Shown here one piece after another: positions 35,268 to 48,847 of a DNA stretch of 64,000 bases (positions are counted from its first letter, which is position 1; every line of letters begins with the position of its first letter). The stretch lies in NCBI GenBank assembly GCA_036346405.1, contig CM070550.1:18128549-18192548 (forward strand). Reading direction: 5' to 3'. This DNA is from Phyllostachys edulis (lineage: Eukaryota > Streptophyta > Magnoliopsida > Poales > Poaceae). The position numbers and the translations under genes were made by a program. The notes under the pieces were generated by a model, which had not been told where the DNA came from, did not search any database, and saw only the letters and a program-made list of their open reading frames with translations.

Positions 35268-35840
35268 TTTTAGTCATCGGCATATTGAGTTGGATATAAG
35301 TATAACACAATACTTCTAGGCTTCTAGCTCAACTTCTGGTAGTAGTGAGACTGATTTTGGCTAATAATTATGGACTTGAAGGCTGACAGACATTGTAGAA
35401 TTTTTTTCATACCTCTTTGTGGATGATCTCAAGCAACGATTATCATGTTGGTCCACCCCCCCCCCCCCCCTCTCGGACGCCCGTTTGCCTATTTATATGT
35501 AAAAGCTGAGTGCAGTTTCGGATATATGTTGTAGGATCTCTAGTTATTTATAGGCAGCATTTTTCATACTTGTAATGGATACTCACAAAACATGAGTTCA
35601 TAATTCCATATTCACCACCGTATTCAGATGGGAGATCTATCCCCAATGTTGCTTCACGTCTTGACTCTTCCGGTGAAGTTCATGAGTATTTCATACAGCA
35701 AAAGATTCGAAACGTTTAGTTAGTAAGGAGGAAGTGCTAGGCTTTTGGTGTTTCAACGATGAATGTTATCGGCCGAGCATTTTGTTGTGTAATGGCAATT
35801 TTCCTCCACTCGTACAAGTCTTATCCACCCTCTAACTATT
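35268..35840 (+). other. ECA3 3' UTR and downstream flank
   Basis: AT-rich DNA follows the stop codon. A run of 15 C (35456-35470) lies about 190 bases after the stop. Several A/T-rich words could serve as plant near-upstream elements, but no single polyadenylation site can be chosen from sequence. Nothing coding is visible up to 35840. Confidence 0.5.
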
Positions 35841-36022
35841 CAAACTGTGCAAAACACTGCTTTGTCAGGAAACCATAATGATTTTTGGCTGATGTGGCAC
35901 ATACAAATAAGAAATTCATTGACGTGGCAGACTGATAAGTTGAATCCGCAAAATATAAAAATAAAAAAGGGGGCCACAAGTAAGCTTGTGATGCTTTTTT
36001 TACCTACATCACCTCTTCTCTC

Positions 36023-36476
36023 TGCCCCCATCTCCTTTCATTCGCTCTTCACAACCGGTCTGTGATCCCGGTGGCCGCCTTAGCCCCATCTTCGTCCTCC
36101 TCTGGGAAAAACGAGGAGGCGACGCCCATGGCTGCCCTCCTCACCCTAGCAAGCTTGCGGCCACCTACCTCCTTCTATCGCCGCAACGCTCGCCTACCCA
36201 CTGCTTTCTCCACCAAGCGCATTGGTGAGAAGTATATAGAGGAGAGGGATGCCCCCATCTCCCTTCATCCTCTCTCCACAACCGGTCCGTGATCCCGGTG
36301 GCCGCCTTAGCCCCATCTTCGTCCTCCTCTGGGAACAACGAGGAGGCGACGCCCATGGCTGCCCTTCGCACCCTAGCAAGCTTGCGGCCACCTACCTCCT
36401 CCTACCGCCGCAACGCTCGCCTGCCCACGGCTTTCTCCACCGAGCGCATTGGTGAGAAGTATATAGAGGAGACGGA
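36023..36476. repeat. 227-bp tandem duplication in a GC-rich repeat
   Basis: The segments 36023-36249 and 36250-36476 are near-identical direct copies. Both run from TGCCCCCATCTCC through GTGGCCGCCTTAGCCCCATC to GAGAAGTATATAGAGGAGA. The surrounding block (about 35,830-37,240) is a GC-rich core with AT-rich ends and looks like an unclassified DNA transposon. The short ORFs in it overlap on both strands and show no domain. Confidence 0.7.
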
Positions 36477-38301
36477 TACGTGGTGGCCGGAGTCGAGCTT
36501 GGCGACGCGGCCGGACATGGTGATGCGGTGGAGAATATGAGAGAAGGCAAGAGGAGCTACACCATCTCTGCGATGATTGCCGGGATTCGCGCCGCCTTCT
36601 CCATCGGCTGACAGCCATGCCATTGCGTCCCTCGGTCGTGGGTTGTGCTGCCCGCCTCCCTCAGTTGCAGCCGCGCCACCTGCCTCCCCCTCCAGTTGTC
36701 GCTCGGACCTGAACGGTTGCCTCCACCGCTCCTCCCATCCTACCTATTTTCCTCTTGCCTTCTCTCTCTCATCTTCTCCGCCGCGTCGCCATGTCCGGTC
36801 GCGCGGATGCGGCGGTGTGGATCCTGGCAACCGCCGCAGAGATGGCGTAGCTCCTAGTGTCGTCTTCGGCCTTCTCTTCTTTCCTTACCGGCTGGCCACG
36901 GAGAGGAGAGTGCCATGAAGAGCTCGCATCTGGTGCTCGGGAGGAGGAAGGAGGAGCTCAGGGAGGAAGAAGAAAATAAAAGAAGGAAAAGAAAGAGGAG
37001 AAGAGAAGGAAAACAAATCCACTCGTGATTCCAACTAGGATCCACATGGACGACACATCGGTAATCCCTTGCCAGCATGGCATTAAGTCGTCAAAAACCA
37101 CCAATTCCAATGCCACTTCAGATAAAACCACCCCGGTTTGGGTTGAGGGGGGTAAAGTGAATGGTATTGATATTTGAGGGGATCAGGTGTCTAGTGTTTA
37201 TAGTTTAGAGGTTATTTCTAGACTTTCGCAAGAGTTCAGGGATATTGTCGATGATCGAGTCGCCGATCTTACGAAATAAACAGAGAAAAATGACAAAGAG
37301 TTCTTGAAAGAGAATGAGATGGCTCTTTATTGCTACGAACTGGATCCTTTACAGGGAGTGCCCTTGACAAGGCAGTGGACTAATCCTAATTACACTGAGC
37401 GTAATGCTTGCTATGCTATTTGAATTAGACTTGAAACATGAATCTAATGCCGACTGTGATGCTTTAGTCTGATGCCTTTGTCCCTCCGTGCTCCATCTTT
37501 AAATAACCATAGAAGGGTGACAGTTACTCCTAGAGAAGACGTATGTTGGAAGCGACACGTTCGGTCGAAGGGCCAGTTACAGTTAGCGAAACAGTAACTG
37601 ATCATCGGTTAGTGTTTGTGAGACACTAAAACGTATAGTGGTTGTTGTTAGTGTCTTGGGACCATGAAACGTCGTGTGGTATGGAGCAAATATGATAAGT
37701 GTTCCATTCATCACATGATAAGGAATATACTTGGAGCTAGATTTAGGTGCCAGTTCATTGCTTCTACGAGCAGTCCTCTGGTCGGGGACTAGGTACAGGA
37801 CCTCATCTGACCAGGGTTCCCATTATGTAACCTCTGGAATCCTTACGACCATAGGGGTAGTCGTTAGCCTTTAGGGTTACGACCACGAAGACATATGGTC
37901 TTTTAGTTATGTATTAAATTAATACATCGAGATTTTAATCCTTGTTAGCTAGCCCCCGAACTTTAAATGAATTGGTCGCGTGAATACTTTCTCCCGATGA
38001 AGTCGTATCGGGCAGACCCTTATTTAATCCCATGATATATGAGATATTCTGTATTCACTTTAAAGTTGAGAAACTACATTGGGACCTAAAGAGTTTCTGT
38101 CCGTTGGACTTTTGGGTAACTCCCGATTGCAATTAAGGAACCACAGCTATAAAATCCCGCCAGCACAGGGCTTTAGGGTTTTACGTTTTCAGATTTTCCT
38201 CCAATCCTTTCCATCTTCTTGCGAAGAACTTCTCCAATCTCCCCCCACTTTTCCGTCAAAAGCTTCCTCCGAGCTCCGCCCATCAACTCAAAGATCTCGT
38301 C

Positions 38302-41167
38302 ATGTCGGACTCGATCACCAAGTTGTTGGCTTCAGATCTGAGTAGGAAGAAACTCAAGGCACTAGAAGAGGTCGGGATGCTTCTGGACAAGAGTTTGATT
38401 AAATAGAGATCGGTAGCCGGAGAACACTTTCCAAGCTGCGAAGAAGGGGAAATTCTGATTTTCCTCGCCTACATTGAGTGCGGGCTCAGGTTACCAGTAC
38501 ACCAATTTCTTTCGAAGGACTTGGAGTACTATGGAGTCGAGTTGGTGAATCTAGCCCCCAGGTCCCAACTCCATCACCAACCTCAGTATCGTTGTCTACC
38601 TTTGCGAACCGTACCTGGGGATCCGACCAAGTTTGAAGGTCTTTAGGTACTTCTACAAAATGGCGAGGTCATGGAAGTCGGTGGCCGAGCCAGGGGAGTG
38701 CTCGCTTTGACTCCACGACGGGAAGGCTGACGAGTACATCCGGATGTACCCGAAGTCCTCGTGGTTGTCATGGAAAAAAAGCTGGTTCTACATGACGGTC
38801 ACGAAATAGGACGGCCTCTACTTCGCCGGGAAGGTGGCGAGCGAAAATCTTAACTGGCGGTCCACCGAGAAGAAAGAAGGGTCAATGCCATCCAAGACCT
38901 TAGTGCCAGGGGATTGATCGCTTGGCACGTGGTGAGGGACTTCTCCATAAGACAGATAAGTCCCTTGAGGCCCCGATCACGACCTCTGCTCTAGCACATT
39001 GGTCGTGACGAGGTGACTAAGGATACTAGAGAAGGTAAATCCTGAAAAAGCACGACCAGTTTGGTTTTTTTAATTGATTATTTTGTAACCTTGAAATCTC
39101 TTTATCCTTTTGAAGCCATTTCTTCTGACGAGGTCAGCGAGTGGATCAAAATGATCCGCGTTGGGGAGTCGGATAACGAAAGCTGCATTTCCCAATATCT
39201 TGGCTTGTGCCTCCTTAGAAGAGAGGCTTAGGAGACTTAAGGTAAATATCAATTTTTTCTCATCTTTTATATGCTCTTCGATCAGTATATAATCATGCTC
39301 TGATATGCAGGCGGTCGGGTTGAGGATGAAAGAGTCCGTGGAGGGCTCTGACCCAACCGTTGTTCCGACCGACTCCTACTCTGCGGTCACGCAAGATGAT
39401 GGCCTTTCAGAGGTATGAAGATTATTTGTGATGGAGCATATATATTAGATGGAAGTTTCATCACCTAACCAAATTATATTTATGTCTTAGGTGGGAGAAA
39501 AACAGAACCTGCAGCGAGAAGCTGCGGAGATCGTAGGTCCCAGAGTGGTCGTTCACGACTTGTCAGTTGCTACTGGGGCAACTGTTCTGGAGGTCGAAGA
39601 GACTACACCCTCCGACCTGATGGTTAGGGATCTTATTCTTGACTAGCTGGTCGAGAATATTTCTTCCGACCTCCAGTCGGTGGATGTGAGGGGTCTAACC
39701 AGCCTTACCGGTTCAGGACCAGTGAAGTCGGTTGAGAAGAAGAAAAGGAAAGCGAACGCGACAGACTTTGCTCCAGCTCACTTCAAGCTCAAGACCGAGA
39801 AGACGATCAAGTACGTATATATGAAAGAAAAACTTATGTAAGTACTTACCTCTGGTGTTCTAGAGTCTTAAGCTTCTTTTCTTCTTTCTTTATAGGTCCT
39901 CCGGTGTTTCGGTTGCTTCCGACCAGAGCACCCTTCAGGAGAAGGCTCCTGAGGAGAAAGAGGTCGAACCAGCCCCCGAGCAGGTGGCAACGTCAGCGCC
40001 TACTTAGGAACTCATGGTAGCTCCAACCCCAACTATGCAGGTGGAGGTTCCTGAAGAATCTCAACAGGTTCCGACCCCTACTAGGAATTCTCCTCTCCAT
40101 GTCGCCTTTCCTCATCGCCCCCAGATCTTCAATGATGAAGATCTTGATGAGGTTTGGGGAAGAATTTTAGACCGTCAAGCAGAGAAGGGTCCCGACTCTA
40201 TTTTTGCAGAATATAACAATATGGCAATCCAGGTAAGCTTTCACGACCACTTTTAATAGCCTTTCCCTTAAACTTTATTAAAAATTTAAAGGAGTCTGCT
40301 ATTTTATAGCATTTGGTGGAAAATTTCACTGTGGTCGGAGGACTGACCCAGCGAATAAAACTCTTGGAGAAAACGAACTCTGAATTAGAAAGTAAGTACC
40401 CTCTTACTATTTTCCTCTCTTTTTTTTACCATTTGGCTTTTCTTCTGTTAACCAATTTATCTTTTTATCGTATTTGATAGATTCGGAGAAACTTAAAGAA
40501 GAAGTTATGACTAAAGAAGCCATAATAGCCAAGCTCAAAGAAGAATGCAAAAATAAGGACCAATCAATCGAATACCTGACGACCAGGCACAAGGAAGTCC
40601 TTGAGACTATCGAGAAGAGGAGAGAAGGTAACCGGTCGTAGACTCGACTAGTGTACTATCTTTTTCTAGTCATATGTACTCATTCTTTTATCTACTCATG
40701 TAGAACAAATTCAAGCATTGAAGAGAACAGAAAAAGGTCTTGAGTTTGAGCGCGGTAAGAAGGCAGCCTTTGGACATAACCTTGAAGAGAAGGTCAAGGC
40801 TTTCAACAAGATGCTCTTCGATATGAGATCGGGAACGCAACTGCCCAACTTAGGAGATCCTATGGAGAAGATCAACTTCCTTGCCCAACAACTCGAAGAC
40901 CTTAGGAGCTTACCGAAGACTACTTGGGAGAACTATGCACAGAATTTATTTGAAGCTATAAAAAATGGAGTCAGTTTTGCTTTGGTAAAGTTGAAGGTCT
41001 CTGACCCCACCATAAATCTCCAAGCCGTTGAGGAAGACTTCAACTGCTCAGGAGATGAGGCAACCAAACTTTTTGAGGAAATGACACCTTACGGAAACAA
41101 GGTCGTGGAAGAAATGGAGGTTGGATCTCTGACATGCAGCGATCAGTCTGGTGATCCTAAGGAGTAG
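38302..41167 (+). pseudogene. Antisense accessory ORF of the gypsy element (PF04195-like plus coiled coil)
   Basis: On the strand opposite to gag-pol, ATG 38302 begins MSDSITKLLASDLSRKKLKA. A region resembling the family PF04195 (putative gypsy type transposon) follows: FLAYIECGLRLPVHQFLSKD then LEYYGVELVNLAP. Exon-like segments with AG/GT borders come next: 39311-39414, 39491-39809, 39896-40231 and 40310-40391. The last part, 40718-41167, is an open 149-codon frame (LEFERGKKAAFGHNLEEKVK, ending DQSGDPKE) with coiled-coil character. TAG codons (after SLIK, APT and ILD) and frameshifts break the first parts. Its function in plants is unknown. Confidence 0.6.
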
Positions 41168-42548
41168 GTATTGTAATATAAGAAGTATGAATGCAAAAAC
41201 TTATCTTTCTTTCATCAATAAAGTCTTTTGTTTATCCTTTTGATTTATGAAGTACTCACATATTTTCTAGCCCCGACTGCTTTATAGTAGAAGATCTTTA
41301 CTAAAGAAGCAATAAGCCAAGAATAAGAGTAAAAGTCACGGCCACTGTATATAAAGTATGTGCTGATTATGTGACAAAACTAATCGTATTATACTAGAAA
41401 ATCAATGTTGGTCGGGACAAGTGTATGACTTGAACTAGTTGTAGATCTGCTTTCCATAATCGAAATACTAAACAATACATTGTATGGTCGTAAGAAAAAT
41501 ACTTGCCTTGATGAGAAAGAAATTATGCAAGGATGTATGCAAAAAATGATAAGTGACCTTGTTTATATATATTATCTAAAACCAGTCGTAAAGGTTGCTA
41601 AGAACTGAAGACATGAAAAACACTTCGTGAAACGTGCTCATGCTCAAGCCCGACTAGCAGTGAGGATCGTAAGAAAAGAACCGTCGCTAGGAAGCTCCTT
41701 CCAGTGGGCAAGACCACATGCGGAGAGGAGAGACTTCGACTAGGAGGCCTTTCGTGTCCTGACCAGTAGCCAAACAAGAGTAGAACAGAATGTTAAAATA
41801 AAGAAAGTTAGTCTTCGAACTCTTAAGCAGGGAAGAAATCATATGGAGTTGTTTGTGTTATGCTACTTTTACCTGCATGCTTCTTTGAGAAAAGAGTGTG
41901 GTCGCGCGTGAAAATCATTGACGTAATGATCACGACTAGAACCTTTACAGTGTTTGACTAATATGTCTGAGCCAAGAAGTAAAAGAGACCCTTTAGAAGG
42001 ATATCAGAGAGAATTAGCATCCTCTCTGACCAGTTAAACAACAATGATATGTAACCAAATAACGGATAGCAAATATATAAATAATAACACTCATCAGAAA
42101 GTAAAGAAAATGCATCTTTATTGAAATTGAAAGAATGTAAAATACATTTATACAAAGAACTTATGCAATTGGTCAATATTCCAAGAATTTGACAAAACAC
42201 GCCCGTCTGACATAGCTAGTCATACCAAACCAGGTCTGGTGACTTCGACCACAGTGTATGGACCTTCCTATTTGGGAGAAAGTTTGTTGTGATCAGCCTA
42301 GCTCTGAATTTTTCTGAGAACCAGATCATCTACAGCTAGGCTGCGAGGTTGCACCTTACGATTGTGATACCTTCACATGGCTTATTGTAAACCGCCGATC
42401 ATATAAGGGCTTGGTTTCGTCGTTCTTCAAGGAAATTGATGTCGTCGAGTCTTTGTTCTATCTGATCATTCGCATTGAAACAATCAGTTCGAGCGAAGCT
42501 AATTTTTAGTTCCAAGGGAAGCATGGTTTCAGCACCATAAACCAGAAA
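41168..42548 (-). pseudogene. Gypsy 3' spacer and integrase C-terminal remnant
   Basis: 41168-42200 is AT-rich spacer without a visible gene. From 42548 down to about 42200 the minus strand encodes the end of integrase: VYGAETMLPLELKISFART followed by a degraded tail. This is the continuation of the frame cut at 52133, where the minus strand ends TTTSRATGEIPF. Removing the copia joins the two halves at the usual TPF/GAE position of gypsy integrases. Confidence 0.75.
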
Positions 42549-42553
42549 AAATG

Positions 42554-42929
42554 TGTGAACATCATGAGGATATGCTCATGATCCTAGGTGATGTTACAAT
42601 TGGCAATTTGGTTGAAGGTTTGTTGGAATTCTTGTTTTTCAGAAAGTTTCAGCAAAGTGTCAGGATAATCGGAAGAACCGCAAGCCTTTGTTCATCCGGT
42701 TCGGCCGTCTTGTTCATCAACCTTTGCTCATTAGGCGATTTTTGTGTTTTTGGTCGTTTCTTTTGGGGATTTGAAGGAGATTCAATTCAAGACTTCCGCT
42801 ATGCTTATATATATTGATCTTCATAGTTCTTATAGCTATTGGAGTCAATATCATGTTTGAATCGATCGACAAAAGCGAAAAATAGATAATGCTCCTATTC
42901 ACCCCCTCTAGTCGCCTTTCGGTCCTACA
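42554..42929 (+). repeat. 5' LTR of the nested copia (internally deleted)
   Basis: It matches the first ~130 and last ~250 bases of the 3' LTR. The junction lies near 42680, where GAAGAACCG runs directly into CAAGCCTTTGTTCATCC. In the full 3' LTR these words are separated by about 1.5 kb. Confidence 0.9.
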
Positions 42930-42984
42930 ATTGGTATCGAGCTCGGTTAGCTCTTCTCATAGATCTTAACCGATCTTTGGAGCC

Positions 42985-45686
42985 ATGGCGATCGACAAGT
43001 ATTCACTCAAACCTCATATTTTTGATGGAGTTGATTTTGCTTCTTGGAAGGCTCGCATGCAAGCCTACATCGAGGCTCAAGGGCACGCATAATTTGGCTT
43101 AAGGTCAAAAATGCTTATGTCGTCTTGGCCGATGAAGATGTAATCAATCCCGATGTAGAGGCTAACAAAGAAGGCTCGAACTTCTTGATTCAAGGGCTTA
43201 GTCGATCCGAGTTTGGCGTGTGTCTCATCTGAAGTCCGCTCATGAGATCTGAAGACCCTCTGTGATTACCACGAGGGCTCTACTGACTATCAAGGAAGTG
43301 AGACAGAACCAACTCAAGAAAGAATACTCAAAGATCGAACAAAAGCCCGTGAATCTTTGGATGAGTTATTGGGAAGGTTTTCCAAGATTCTTCATAATTT
43401 ACGTCTTTGTAGGTCTCACATTTATTGAGTCCGAGAATGCACGCCAGGTTCTTCAGGTGCTCTTGATGTGAGAGTCGGGGAATGAAGATCACATCCATCA
43501 ATGACAACATCTTGTCATGAGTGAGCTTACCATGGATAAGCTTTACTCGAGATTGAAGTCGCATGAGATTGATTTCATCTCGCGACTCCCCAAGACAGAG
43601 TCGATGGCTTTAGTGGTTGACCCATCTCAGGGTAGCTCTTCTGATTCTTTGGACTTTGGCTCATCTGGTCTTTCTTTGTCCGCTTTGCATTCTTTGAGCG
43701 ATGAGCAGCTAGAGAAAATACCTGAGGATGATTTAGCCCTCCTAACCACCAAATTCTTGAGAGTCTTCAACAAAGTGAGGAACAGAAGGAGAGGTGGCCC
43801 TGTTACTTGCTTTGAGTGTGGTGAGCCAAACCACATTCGCTCCAGCTTGCCCCAAGTCAAGGGCAAGATGGAGAAGGACTTTCGAGGCGTCCTCAAGCTA
43901 AGGATGCGAAGCCCAAGCCGAACTATCGCAAGTTCGTCGCACAAGGTCCTTACCACTCTTGAGTCTGTTGACATGAGCGATGTGGACTCGGGGACGGAGG
44001 ACGACGACAATTCTCATGGCAAGAAGAAGGATCAAGACTTCACTGGCATGTGCTTCATGGCCAAGGACAGCCACAACGTCGACTCCTCCAACGACGATGA
44101 CCTTTTCAGCGATCCCGATGAGGTATGTCCCTCACCTGCTCAGATGAAACGTGCTTTGGTCATTTCTGAACGAAAATTAGATAAGCAAGCTAGAATGCTT
44201 AAGAATCAGGACATCATGATTGATAACTTGAAACTAGAAGTTGCTACACTCAAATCGATTAGTCTCAAAGATGTTTGTGATGCTTGTTCGGAATGTATGA
44301 TGAATTGGTAACTCTAAGACTTGCTCATTCCTCTGTTACAAATCAAATAAAAGATGCTCTTGATGAACTAGAAACTCTCAAGTCTAGTCATGCTTGCATG
44401 AATGCCATTGCTTTAGATGTGACTACTGTTGATGCTATCCCTTTGCCTTGTTCAAATTGTGCTTTGCTTGAACTAAAATTGGATAGTGCTACAAAAGAAT
44501 TGAGTAAATTTGATGCTAGTCACACTGCTCTCATTGTGAGAAAAATAAGATTAAAATGAAGGAGATGTCCGAAATGATTACGTACTCTAAAACTGCTTCA
44601 TGTGAAAACTGTTAAACTCACACTTGAGAATGATGCTTTAAACAAGACACTAGAAGAAAAGGCTAAAATTGAACAATCCATGTCCATGATCGCTTCCAAG
44701 AAAGTTGTTGATTCTGATTCTTGTACTCTTTGTATTGAACTTGGGCATAATGTAGATAGGATACAAGAAGCGTTTAGAGTTAAGTTCAAAGAGCGAGTTG
44801 GATAAGATTAGGGATAACTATTGTGTGTCTTGTGAGGCTTTGAAAGCCGAGGTAGCTCACTATAAGGAAAAGTCGATAGGGCTAGCAAGTCAAATAAGTG
44901 TGTTTCTTGTGTTGAACTAGCCAATCAAAATGACTATCTCAGAGGATCTCTTGAGAGATTTGTTGGTGGGAAGAAGAAACTCAACATGATTCTAGACAAA
45001 TCTAAGGTGAGTGTGAATAATAGTGGCCTAGGTTTTGATTCCTAGAACATTCCAGAATCATCCACCTAAGGTTGTTAGAGTCATTGAGAGTGGCTTTGTT
45101 TGAGGTAGAACCCTCTAAGCCATCCAAAATAATCTTCAAATCTGCTGGTTTTGCCCAAACCACTTCTAGCAAGATAGGTGCTTCTACTTCATCAGGTCAG
45201 ACCCCTCAAAAGGTCAAGTACCATTGCACCTTCTGCAAGAAGAATGGCCATATTGTTGAGTTCTGCTTCCGTAGAGTCAAAATTGAGAGAAAGGAGAGGA
45301 TGAGTGCTTTGAGGTCCATTAGAGGAGTTTTTGCACCTACTGTAATCTCTAGAGCCAGGCAGCCTGTCCTTCCTTCTAGACACGGGTCTAGGTTTGTAGA
45401 TGACTTCTTTGACTCTTTTAGTGGCTCTAGGCAGCGCTCTGGTTTAGGATATCGTGAGGAGAGACCACGGGTAGCATCTAGACAGCGGGAGTACCGATCT
45501 TTTGGTAGATCGTTTCGGAGAGGTCTAGGTGGTTCACGTGTGCATTCTTATGATTTTGTTCCTAACCATTTTACTGCTGCTTCTACTATTTTGCCTAAGC
45601 ATCATGTGACTCAGTACTGGATTCCCAAGTCTTTTATCACTAACCCCAGTACTGAGGCACATATGTTTCCTGTTCGTGCTCATTAG
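42985..45686 (+). pseudogene. Copia gag (broken) with two zinc knuckles
   Basis: ATG 42985 starts MAIDKYSLKPHIFDGVDF followed by ASWKARMQAYIEAQ, the copia gag N-terminus. A small indel near 43079 shifts the frame. A 264-codon frame (43517-44311) holds a first knuckle CFECGEPNHIRSS in which the last Cys is lost (Leu). A long Lys/Glu-rich coiled-coil-like part (44284-44805) follows. The 45072-45686 frame has an intact CX2CX4HX4C knuckle (CTFCKKNGHIVEFC, 45224-45265) and an Arg/Ser-rich tail. Gag packages the element RNA in cytoplasmic particles. Several frameshifts make it non-functional. Confidence 0.8.
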
Positions 45687-48600
45687 GTTCGGCGTGCGAG
45701 GAAGGAGGACATATGGATTGTTGACTCCGGATGTTCTCGACATATGACTGGGGATTCTAAATGGTTCTCCTCCCTCACACGTGCATCCAGCAATGAATTG
45801 ATCACATTTGGGGATGCTTCTACCGGTACCGTGACAGCCAAGGGCACAGTGCGCGTCAACAACAAATTCATGCTTAAGGACGTCGCTTTGGTGAGTAAGC
45901 TGAAATATAATCTGCTTTCAGTTTCTCAACTGTTTGATGAGGGTCTAGAGGTGAGATTTAAGAGTGATGAGTGCAGGGTTTTAGATTCCTCTGGTGAGCT
46001 TGTCTTTAAGATATCCAGGTTTGAGAGGATCTTTTGTGCTAATTTACAGATCTCTTACGCTTCTAGCCCTAGGTGTCTTGTTGCTTCATTTCCCATGATC
46101 TAGTTTTGTGGCATCGTAGGCTTGGTCACATAGGTTTCACCACTTGATTAGAGTCGAGAGCAAGGATTTGATTAGAGGTTTGCCTAGGTCAAGGCGATTA
46201 GAGACCTTGTGTGCACACCACAGAGACATGGTAAGATGGTTTCGCTTCTCATCCTCCTCTTACCTTAGTGATGACCGATGGACCAAGTCAGCTCTTGCAC
46301 TTAGACACTGTGGGTCCTTCTAGAGTTTAGTCAGCCGGTGGGAAATGGTATGTGCTTGTGATTGTGGATGATTACTCCAGGTATTCTTGGGTTTATTTTC
46401 TGGTTTCTAAGGACGAGGCATTTGGGTTCTTTAGAGAGTTGGTCCTTAGACTTGCTGTTAAGCTTCCTGGAGCTTTGAGAGCCATTATGAGTGACAATAG
46501 GACAGAATTCAAGAATTCTTCCTTTGCCACCTTCTCGCTCGATAGGGGCTAGAGCACCGCTTTCTTCACCTAGAGTTCCCAAAGAATGGTGTTGTAGAGA
46601 GGAAGAATAGGACCCTTGTAGAGATGGCGTGACCATGCTAGATGAGCATTCCACACCTAGGAGGTTTTGGGCTGAGGCTATCTTTACTGCTTGTTATATT
46701 TCTAATAGGGTGTTCTTGAGATCTGTTATTGGTAAGACTTCCTATGAGCTCAGATTTGCTCATAAGCCTAAAGTTTCTCATTTCAAGATTTTTGGTTGCA
46801 AGTGCTTCATTCTAAAACATGGCAACCTTGATAAATTTGAATCTAGATGTTACGATGGCATATTTCTTGGATATCCCGCTCATTCTCGTGGCTATCGTGT
46901 ATTTAATTTTGACACTAACAAAATTGTTGAGACTTCATGAAGTCACTTTTGATGAGGCTAGTCCCGGTACTAGACCCGATGTCTTTGCAGTACACGTGTT
47001 CACGATATTCGAGAAAGCATCTTCGTCGACGATGACTCGAGGATGAGGACCAAATCCATCCTCCACCATTTACGAGAGGGTTGGAGAGCCCGCTTCTACT
47101 ACACCACTTGGATGAGCGACCTCTTCCTACCTTCACCGACGATCGAGTGGCTCTGTTCCTACCTCCACGACCCATGAGGTAGAGGCCACTACGCACCAGA
47201 GCTCCTCTTCACATTCAAATGACAAAGATCCACCGAGCAGATTATTGGGGATATTCATGAGCGAGTCACTCGCTCCAGGTTCATTTCTTCTGATTCTCAT
47301 GCACATTCTGCTTTTGTCGCTTCTTTTGAACCCCGAGATATCACCCATGCTCTTTCTGATGCCTCTTGGGTCAATGCCATGCATGAAGAACTTGAAAATT
47401 TTGAAAGAAACCAAGTCTGGACCTTAGTTGAACCTCCACCTAATCAACATGTAATTGGAACAAAATGGATTTTCAAAAACAAGCAAAGTGAGGATGGGTT
47501 GGTAGTTCGCAACAAGGCTAGGCTTGTAGCTCAAGGTTATTCCCAGGTAGAGGGCTTAGATTTTGAAGAGACTTTTGCTCCTGTAGCTAGATTGGAAGCC
47601 ATTCGCATTTTGCTAGCATTTGCATCATTTAAGGGCTTCAAGCTTTTTCAAATGGATGTCAAAAGTGCTTTCCTGAATGGTTTCATAGAAGAAGAGGTCT
47701 TTGTCAAGCAACCACCGGTTTGAAAATCCAAAATTCCCAAACCGTGTTTTAAACTCTCCAAAGCCTTGTATGGATCAAGCAAGCCCTAGAGCTTGGTATG
47801 ATAGGCTTAAGAGTTTTCGCTTAGTAATGATTTCAAAATGGGAATGGTTGATAAAACCTTGTTCACTCTTAAGCATGGCGTTGACTTCTTATTGGTTCAG
47901 ATTTATGTGGATGATATCATATTCGGTGGTTCCTCTCATGCTTTGGTGTCTAGATTTTCAGATTCTATGAGCAGGGAGTTTGAGATGAGCATGATGGGCG
48001 AATTGACCTTCTTCCTTGGTCTTCAAGTCAAGCAAGCGAAAGAAGGCACCTTCATTCATCAAAGTAAGTATACAAAGGACCTTCTTCGTCGCCCGACATG
48101 GGAAGCAGTAGACCAATGTCTACTCCCATTGCCACAACCACCGTGCTGGACCCAGATGAGGATGGAGAGCCCGTGGACCAAAAGGAGTACCGTAGCATGA
48201 TTGGCTCCCTCCTCTACCTCACAGCGTCGAGGCCGACATACAATTATTTGTGTGTCATGCGCCGATTCGAGCTTCCTCGAGCTTCTCATCGTCAAGCGGT
48301 CGTCGCATATTCAGTACCTTGAGGACACTCTTGACTTTGGACTTTGGTATTCTTCTTCTTCGCTCTCTCTATTCGGGCATTTTCTGATGCTGATTTTGCT
48401 GGGTGTAGAGTAGATAGGAAGAGTACTTCTGGCACTTGTCATTTCTTAGGCACATCTCTTATCTCGTGGTCTTCTAGGAAGCAATCCTCTGTTGCCTGAT
48501 CCTTTCCGAGGCCGAGTATGTAGTCTGCGACGATGAGTTGCTCTCAGGTTCTCTGGATCTTATCTACTCTTCGGGACTATGGGTTGTTTTTGGGTAGTGT

Positions 48601-48847
48601 TCCTCTTTTCTGTGACAACACTAGCGCCATTAATATTGCCAAAAATCATGTGCAGCATTCTAGGACTAAGCATATTGACATTCGTTACCATTTCCTTAGA
48701 GACCATGTTGAGAAGGGTGATGTTGTGCTTCATTTTGTTGAGTCTGAGAAACAGGTTGCTGACATTTTCACTAAAGCTCTTGATTCTTCTCGTTTTGCTT
48801 TTCTCAGGGAGAATTGGGGGTTGTTAGTCCTCTTGGCCTGCTTTTGA
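45687..48847 (+). pseudogene. Copia pol: protease, integrase, RT, RNase H (broken)
   Basis: After a TAG at 45684-45686 the frame continues IWIVDSGCSRHMTGDS, the aspartic protease core (Asp codon 45722-45724). Pre-integrase and integrase pieces follow (VIVDDYSRYSWVYF, 46350-46940; ISNRVFLRS), then RT (47379-48100): WIFKNKQSEDGLVVRNKARL, FQMDVKSAFLNG and the catalytic YVDD at 47904-47915. RNase H is at about 48400-48847 (DNTSAINIAKN, HIDIRYHFLRDHV, ADIFTKALD). At least five frameshifts or stops separate the domains. Long open stretches in RT suggest moderate age. Confidence 0.85.
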
